DNA of 64,000 nucleotides from Hyphomicrobiales bacterium (GTDB lineage Bacteria > Pseudomonadota > Alphaproteobacteria > Rhizobiales > Aestuariivirgaceae). Positions 27,001 through 36,000 of this stretch are shown here, piece by piece. The stretch spans positions 1 to 64,000 of the forward strand of contig JADJVV010000001.1 of the NCBI GenBank assembly GCA_016710435.1. Direction: 5' to 3'. The notes beneath the pieces were generated by a model that searched no databases, was not told the origin of the DNA, and was given only the letters and a program-made list of their open reading frames with translations. How positions within the stretch are numbered: position 1 is the first letter of the stretch; the number at the start of each line of letters is the position of its first letter. The position numbers and the translations under genes were made by a program.

Positions 27001-30000
27001 GCCGGGTGGAAGCCCCGTCGCCGTGAAGCTCAGGGGCTCGCCATCGGGATCGGCCAGGAAGCTGCCCACATCGACGGGAGCCGGCGTCGCCCCGTCGGTC
27101 GCCGCCACATCCGGGATGATGTTCAGCGGATCAGCAGCCGGAACCGGATTGTCCGGCGTGCCCGGGTTGGACGGGTCAATGACCACGGGGGTGTCGTTGG
27201 CTCCCGCAACCGTGATGACCAGCGTCGCGGTAGCGGTGCCGCCATTGCCGTCATCGATCGTGTAGGTGATGGTCTCGGTCGCCGTCTCGCCCGCATCGAG
27301 GCCGTTGTAGGCCGTGCCCGGAACGAAGCTGTAGGACCCGTCGGCATTGAGGGTGAGGACACCGCCGCCTGCCGTGGTGAAGGGCGTGCCGATGGTGACC
27401 GGAGATGCACCCTGAACCGCCGCTGCCACGGTGAGCGGATCGGCATCGGGAGCGGTGTCGGCGTCCGCCCCTGCCCCGGTGATGACGTTGCCGCTCACAT
27501 TCGCAGAGTCCTCGCCAACGGACGCCGTGTCATCGACAGCCAGCGGCGGCAGGTTGCTGACGGTGTAGGTGACGGTGGTCTGCACCGAGGCGCCATCCGG
27601 GTCCGTCGCCGTGACCGTCACGGTGTAGGGTCCGGCCTGCGAGGCATCGGCGGGAAGCGTGCCGCTGATGATGCCGGTCGCGGGATCGATCACCATGCCG
27701 GGTGGCAGGCCCGTCGCCGTGAAGCTCAGGGGCTCGCCATCGGGATCGGCCAGGAAGCTGCCCACATCGACGGGAGCCGGCGTCGCCCCGTCGGTCGCCG
27801 CCACATCCGGGATGATGTTCAGCGGATCAGCAGCCGGAACCGGATTGTCCGGCGTGCCCGGGTTGGACGGGTCAATGACCACGGGGGTGTCGTTGGCTCC
27901 CGCAACCGTGATGACCAGCGTCGCGGTAGCGGTGCCGCCATTGCCGTCATCGATCGTGTAGGTGATGGTCTCGGTCGCCGTCTCGCCCGCATCGAGGCCG
28001 TTGTAGGCCGTGCCCGGAACGAAGCTGTAGGACCCGTCGGCATTGAGGGTGAGGACACCGCCGCCACTGGTGGTGAAGGGCGTGCCGATGGTGACCGGAG
28101 ATGCACCCTGAACCGCCGCCGCCACGGTGAGCGGATCGGCATCGGGAGCGGTGTCGGCGTCCGCCCCTGCCCCGGTGATGACGTTGCCGCTCACATTCGC
28201 AGAGTCCTCGCCAACGGACGCCGTGTCATCGACAGCCAGCGGCGGCAGGTTGCTGACGGTGTAGGTGACGGTGGTCTGCACCGAGGCGCCATCCGGGTCC
28301 GTCGCCGTGACCGTCACGGTGTAGGGTCCGGCCTGCGAGGCATCGGCGGGAAGCGTGCCGCTGATGATGCCGGTCGCGGGATCGATCACCATGCCGGGTG
28401 GAAGCCCCGTCGCCGTGAAGCTCAGGGGCTCGCCATCGGGATCGGCCAGGAAGCTGCCCACATCGACGGGAGCCGGCGTCGCCCCGTCGGTCGCCGCCAC
28501 ATCCGGGATGATGTTCAGCGGATCAGCAGCCGGGGCCGGATTGTCCGGCGTGCCCGGGTTGGACGGGTCAATGACCACGGGGGTGTCGTTGGCTCCGACG
28601 ATGGACACGGTCACGGTTGCGGTGGAGGTAGCGCCTTCGGCGTCCGTGATCGTGTAGGTTACTGTGGACTGCGCGGTTTCTCCGATGTCCAATCCGTTGA
28701 AATCGGTACCCGGATCGAAGGTGAAATCGCCATTCGCCGCGACGGTGAAAAGGCCGCCACCGGTTCCGGGAACTGCCGTCCCCACGCCAACAGCATTTCC
28801 GCCCACGGCCGTGACGGTGAATGCATCGCTATCCGGGTCTGAGTCCACGCCACTTCCGTTGTTGGCGAAGACGCTGCCGGTAAAGCTTGTGTCTTCACCC
28901 GCACTCACCGCATCATCCTGTGCGACGGGCGGAGGGTTGCCGACGGTGAAGACGATGACGGTCATGAAGCTGCCGCCGTGGCCATCACTGACCGTGAGTG
29001 TGACGGGGTACACTCCATCGCCCGCAGGACCGCCCTGCGAGGCAGCGGCGTCGTAGGTTCCGGTGACCGTCGTTCCGTCGAAGGTCAATCCGGGAGGCAG
29101 CTCCGCGGGATTGAGGCTGAAGGTGAGTGTGTCGCTGGCATCGGGATCGTGGGCATACAGCGAGACATCGAGCGGCGTTGCGGCCGCACCGTCATTTCCC
29201 GCCTGCTGCGGGATGAAGGCATTCGGATCCGCTGGCGGTGTGCCGGGGTCGAGCGGGTTCAGCGGCATAGGCGCGTCATTGACGCCCGTCACGGTGTAGG
29301 TGACGGTAGCGGTGCTGATGCCACCTTCATTGTCGCTCACCTGATAGGACACGGAGGTCGTGACGCTCTCGCCCGCCGCGAGGCTTTCGAAGTCACCATT
29401 GGGATCGAAGGTCAGGCTGCCATCGCTCGCGATGGTGAAAAATCCGCCGCTCGAGCCTGCGACGGGAACGCCCACGTCAGCGGGTGAGCCGTCTACGTCG
29501 CCGACATGAAGCGCATCGCCATCCGGATCACTGTCGGGGCCACTGCCGTTGCTGGCGAGAACGTTGCCGCCCGTGGCGACGGTGTTCTCATCGCCTGAGA
29601 ACGTATCGTCCTGCGCCACCGGCGGCGGGTTGCTGATGGTATAAGTAAAGTTGTCCGAGATGATGCCGCCGTGGCCATCGCTGGCCGTGACAACAACGGC
29701 ATAGACACCGGCATCCGGCGCGCCGGTATTGCCATTCTGCGAAGCGGACGGAGCGATGGTGCCGGAGATGATGCCAGTTGCCGGATCGATGCTCAGTCCA
29801 GCCGGCAACCCCGTTGCAGAATAGGCCAACACATCGCTTGAGTCGGCATCAGAGAAAGTGCCGGACACATCGATGCCGGCAACAACGCCTGCATCCGCGC
29901 CTGCCACATTGGCCAGCGCTGCCGTCACGGTTGGCTGGTCGTTGGTGCCGGTGACGGTGATCGTCACGGTCGCCGTCGATGTGCCACCATCACTGTCGGT

Positions 30001-33000
30001 GATCTCATAGGTGATTGTGGTGTCGCGTGTCTCGCCGGTAGCCAGGTCTTCGAACTGGCCGCTCTCGGTGAAGGTGACGGTTCCGTCCGACGCAATGGTG
30101 AACAGGCCTCCGGCGCTGCCGGCTGTGGGCGTCCCCACCTGGCCTGCCAACCCGCCTACAGCTGAAACGCTGAATGTGTCGCCATCGGGATCGGCATCGA
30201 GGCCGCTGCCATTGGCGGCAAAGACATTCTGAGCCGGGAGAACCGTGCCCTCCGTGACTGAGAACTCATCATCTTGCGCGACCGGCGACGGGTTGGTGAT
30301 GGCGTAGGAGAGGGCAACGCTTCCCGACAGATTGGGTGTGCCGCCATCACTGGCGATCACGGTCACATCCCAGACGCCCGGCGTGCTGCCGTTGGTCGTG
30401 GTGCTGGCATCGTGCGGGGGCGTGCCGCTGATGACACCCGTTGCGGGATTGATCGACAGCCAGGCGGGTGCGCCGGGTGCGAGGCTGTAGGTGAGCGTCG
30501 CGTTGTCGGGATCGGTGAAGTAGCTCGCCGCGTCGAGCGGGGTCAGCGCCGCGGCATCCGCTCCGGCCTGCTGCGGGATCGGAGAGCCCACCGGCGGGTC
30601 ATTGACCGCCGTCACGTTCACATAGGCATGGCGGAGCGGCGAATTGTCGAGCCCATCGTTGACCTGGAAGGTGATGTCGCGCTGAACGGTTGCGGGGTTG
30701 TCGCTGCTGTTGGCGAAGGAAACGGATTCCAACGCTGTCTTGTAGTTCGCAAGCGTTGCGGTTCCCGAGAAGGAAATGACCAGTTGGCCGGAGATATTCG
30801 TCGTCACGATGTAGGCAATGCCGGCGACGGTGCCGCTGCTTCCGTCCGAGACAATGACGCCATTGACGGAGATCTGGTCGCCCGGCTGCGGATTGGTGTG
30901 AACAACCGTGGCCGACTCGTAGTTCGTGTCGTCAAGATCGCTGGTGACGATGATGCTGTTCAGCGGGGTCGCGGCAGCATTCTCGGTGTATTGCACCAGC
31001 ACGTTGCCGGCGTTGATGCCGCCCGAGTTGTCGTCGTCGAGGTCAAGTGTCGGCGGGTCGTTCTGCGGCACCACATGGATTGTCGATGCAGCGATGTTGG
31101 ACGTGGCGCTGCTGTCGTCCGATACCTGTACGGTGATGTGACGGTCTGCCGGATCGGGGTTGTTGACGTTGTTGGTGGACGGGAGAAGCGTCACGGAAGC
31201 CAGAATCGCCTGCCAGTCCGCAGCTGTTGTTGTGGGAGAGCCCGTGAAGGTGACGGTGAGTGGTCCGGCAGTGGTGAGTGTTGCAGCGGGCACGATGGAG
31301 GCGGTTACGCCACCCGGCAGTGACGACGGGAAGTTGAAGGTATCGCCCACCTTCCCATCGGTCAGTGTCACGGTCATCTCGACGATGGCATTGTCCACGT
31401 CGGAGATGATGAGGTCCGCACCATCGGCGATGGCAATTCCGGGCGCATTCTCGATGTAGGTGGCGACATAGTCCGCGTTGGTGGCGCCCGATGAGTTGTT
31501 GCCGTCGAGATCGATGAGTGGCGGATCATTGACCGCCTGCATGGAAAGGGTGAGCGTGGAGGTCGCCGTGCCACCCGCGCCATCCGCCACCATATAGGTG
31601 ACGAGCGGAAGTGCTCCGGCGTAATTTGAAGCCGGCGCGAAGGTGTAGGAACCGTCCGCCCTGATCGTCAGTGTGCCTTCCGGCAACACGGCCACACCGG
31701 GGCTGCCGCTGCTGACGGGATGGGTCGTGCCGCTGATGACGAATTGCGTGACCGAAGCCGTGCCGCCATCCACATCCGTGGTGTTGGCCAGAAGTCCGGA
31801 CAGGGCCGCAACTGTCAGCGTCTGATCTTCGGTCACCGTCGCGGCCTCATTGCCATCGATGGGTGCGTCGTTCACCGGCGTGATGACGATGGGCGCCGTG
31901 GTGGCGGCCGAAAGCGGTCCGCCTGCCCCGGTGTTTCCATTGTCATTGATGGCGGCGGTGAGCGTGTCGCTGCCGGTATAGTTGAGCGTCGGCGTGTAGA
32001 GCAGACCTGACGCATTGGCGAGCGTTGCGTTGATCGCGCTGAGCGGTGCGGTGATGGTGATCGTGCCGGAGTTGTCGCCGGTCACCTGCCCGGCCGTGAC
32101 GCCACCGCCCACGGACGTGTTGATGTCGAGTGTGCCATGCAGGACCGAGAGCGTGACCGTGACATTGCCGGCGGCCGCATCCACGTCCCCGAAGCTCACG
32201 CCCGTCAGGGCCTTGGGCGTATCTTCCGCGGTGGTATAGGTGGTGGCCGAAGCGCTCGGCGTCTGGTTCACGTTGAGGGTGAGCCCGATCTCCACACCGT
32301 CCGAACCTGCACCCTCCACGCCCGTTCCGGTGAGTGAGAATGTGAGCGTCGAATAGGTGCCATTGACGCGGATGGAGCCAGCGGCGGTTCCCGTCCCGTC
32401 GGTGAGGCTCGATTCCGTATTCACCGATGTGCCGCCAACCGTGCGGTTGAACTGCGTCGCTGTCACATTGAGCGATGAGCTGCCGGAGACCTTGCTAAGG
32501 GTGGCGCCCGGCGTGGTTACGGTCCACAGCGAGGAATTGGTGCTGCTTCCGCCCAATCCCCCGACCCGGTCGATGTTGATGATGGGGTCGGTCACAGGTT
32601 TCGAGAAGGTGATCGTGACCGTGCCCGTGCCGGCATCGGTTGACGCCGCAGAGACAGGACCTTCCGGCGTGTTGTCCCAGACGAAGACGAAGCCGAGGGA
32701 GGCTGCACCCTGCACCGACGCCGCATTGAAGGCGTTGATGGTGTTGAAGGTCTGGGCGCTGATGGTGTTGAAGGCCGCGTTGCCGCTGACCGGTGCGAAG
32801 GTGATGGTGGTGGTGATGCCGGTGGAACTCTCCGTGGCGGTGTTGCCCGCGACTGTCCACGCGCCGGTATTCTTCAACGTCAACTCGCCGCCCCACGCGG
32901 GTGCCGCGATTGCAGTCGACTCCACGGCGCCGGAGACTTTCTCCAGAAGCCAGTTGTCGCCCGCTGCACCGCCGGTGTTGTCCGTCGAGGCAGCGATGTC

Positions 33001-36000
33001 GGCCTGCGTCGCCGCCGCCATCGCCGCGACTGCTGCATCGTTCTGGCCGAAGTTGCAGCCATAGACGAGGATGTCACCTGCCGCTGACATGTGCGTGCCG
33101 ATTCGTGCGAGAAGGTCCTGATAGGTGGAGGAAATGCTCGCCACATCGAGCCTGCTCGTGCCGAGGTGCAGCGCACCCGTATCACCATGGCTGAGGACGT
33201 GGAGGGCAGGAATATCACTGAACGCGGTCAGTGCCTGCGCCAGGTATTCCACACCGTCCACACCCGTGGGAATGACAATGACCGTTGCATCCGGAGGAAG
33301 CGCCGCGATCAGTCCGGCCGCATCCGGCACGGCGCTGTCGACAACAATGAGATCGCCGGTTCCGATCTGGTTGATGATCGCAACAGGAGCATCGTTGACC
33401 GGCTGCACATCGGCGATGACGCCTGCCGTGGCCGTGCCGCCATGTCCGTCATCGATGGTGCAGGCGAACGTGGTGGTGCCGAAGTAGTCCATCGACGGCG
33501 TGAAAACCACCCTGCCCGCAGCGTCGAGCGTGACGCCGCCATGGGCAACCGCAACGGCAGGCCCGCCAATGGAGATGGCCTGGCCATTGATTTCCGTGAC
33601 GGTGAGCACATCACCATCAAGGTCAACGTCATTGGCAGTGACATCAATGACGGCAAAGCTGTCCTCCAGCGTCACAATGCTGTCTGCCACTGCCACCGGA
33701 CCGTCGTTCACCGGAATGACGGTGATGGTGGACACTGCGGGCGCAGATGTCAGTCCACCCGCGTCGGTGACCGTGAAGGTGAGTGTGCGGTCGCCAGCGG
33801 TCGCACCTTCGGAGGTGTTCTCATAGGTGATGCTGCGGAGCATTGCATCAAGGTCCGCCAGCTCCATGGGCAAGGATGCCCCCGCTGCATTCTGGACCGT
33901 GAAGGCCTGCGTCGCGGCATCATAGGAAATGGCAAGCGCGGTTCCGCCCACAGTTACGGCGTGGCTCGCGGTGGTGGCGAGGTCAAAATCCTGGCCGGCA
34001 ATGGTGACGTGTTCGGCTGCGCCGTTCATGATCCCTGCCGCCGCGATGGAAAGCGAGGTGATGGCGTTCTCGGCATCCGCGACAATTGCGCGTGTCTGAA
34101 GCGTCACGGCAACGGGCGTGCCGCCTTCCGTGAATGTGGCACTGTAGTCCAGGTCGTTCGGTTGCTCGGCCGTATTGAGCGACACGTTGAAGCCGCCGAG
34201 TCCATTCACGTTGGTGAGCCGGATTTCCACAACGTCGCCCGCGGAAGCCGCGTAGCTGATGACTTCGCTTGCAGGCAGGCTCGGATACCAGCCGATGATC
34301 GTGTCGACCTTGACACCGTTGATGAAGAGTTCGGCGTGGTCGTCGAAATATTGCCCGGGCGCACCCACAACGATTGTCGCATCCTGCGTCAGCGTGCGGC
34401 TCATGACCATGGCCCACACGCCATTGCCGGGTGTGTAGTCGCCGTTCACGGGATTTGCGGCATAGCTGAACCCGGAAGCGATCAGGCTGTCCCTCGGATT
34501 GTCCGTGATTGGAATGTTCGGGTCGTTGAAGGTGATCGAGCCCTGCGGCGCGTAGCCAACGCCGTGCAGCGTGGGCACGCCAGGCGCACCGTTCTCGGCA
34601 ACGGAGGTGGGATTGATCGAACCGGGTACACCGAAATGCCCGCCATAAAGTGCCACTTGCCAGGCATTGTCCGGCGGCGTTGCAGGTAACGTGCCGTTGG
34701 AGAGTGGCAAGGCGCCGTCAAGATCAACGACCGGCGGCAGGTTCGGTGGCGTGATGTTGTCGCGGTAGTCGAGATCGGAGGTCAGCGGCACGGCACCGGC
34801 GCCAGTCGCGGCCGTATCGTTGTCGCTGTCGGCAAGCGTGAAGATGGCACCGTTCAGATTCTGGTCGTTGACGTCAAAGCCGTCATTGGCGTCCGAACCC
34901 TCGAAGATGTCCAGCAGGCCATCGCCATCGGTATCGGTTGTGGATGTGATGGACGTCGCCTGGCCGTCGCCACGCTCGACGATATCCGCCGCCCCTTGGT
35001 TGTCGCTGTCGGAGTCGATGTAGTCGGGGGTGTCCGCCCCATCGGTGTTGACGGGGGAAAGCCCATTCGAGCCGCCTGCCCCGGCACTTGTTGTTGCGTC
35101 ATAGGCGTTGTCGAGGCCGTCGTGATCGGTGTCGGTGCCCGATGGCGCCAGGTAACCAGCCGTCGCCTGCGCCTCCACGTTGTCGGTGATGCCATCGTTG
35201 TCGCTGTCGATGTCGAGATGGTCAGAAATGCCATCCGCATCCGTATCGCGCACGAGGTTGGTTTGCCGGAGCGAAACATCGTCAATCAGAATGTCACGCG
35301 CAGCACCCGTGCCGCCCACGTCCCAGACCAAGGCAAGCCGGTAGTCCCCTGTCGGCAAACTCGCCGTCAGGCTGCTGTTGTAGGGCGTCCACGTGAAAGG
35401 CAGCAGGGTGCCAGTCGCAGTGCCGCTGCCGCCTGTCGACATCATGGGCCCGATGGTCTGGTTGATGGCCGGAGTGGCAACGTCGAAGAGGACCCAATGG
35501 GCATTTGCCAGAATGGCATTGCCCGAGCTTTGGGCGGCGAGGAACGAAAAGTCGTATGTTGCGCCGTTGATGATGTGGATGGGCGTGGTGTTGTAGATGG
35601 TCGTGCCGAGCGGCCCCGTGCCGTCCGTATCACCTATTTCCGTGATCACACCCGTGTTGAGGCCTGCCGTCGCCGGCCGTGTACTGGCCCAGCTGGCAGT
35701 GGAACTCACCGAGCCGTTGACCACAAGTTCCGGACCGAACGGAATCTGCTCGGTCGTGTCGAGAATGCCGTCGTTGTCGTCGTCGATGTCCACGGCGTTG
35801 CTGACACCGTCACCATCGGCGTCGGGATTGAGGTTGACGGTTGCCGTGGAGGTGCCGCCGTCGGAGTCCGTGATGGTGTAGGTGAAGGGCTGGTCGGCCA
35901 CGGAGCTGTTGCTCGCCAGGAAGGTGAAGGCACCCGTGGCGGCGTTGGTGATGGTCAGCGTGCCGTGGCTCAGCGTGATGGGCACGCCGACTGTGAAGGC

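Noticed and set aside
25411..28842. Long plus-strand open frame (about 1140 codons) made of HGVGSGLRGIGG-type repeats
   Set aside because: It is the antisense shadow of the 696-bp repeats of the giant gene; arginine/glycine-rich content and lack of a ribosome site show it is not a gene.
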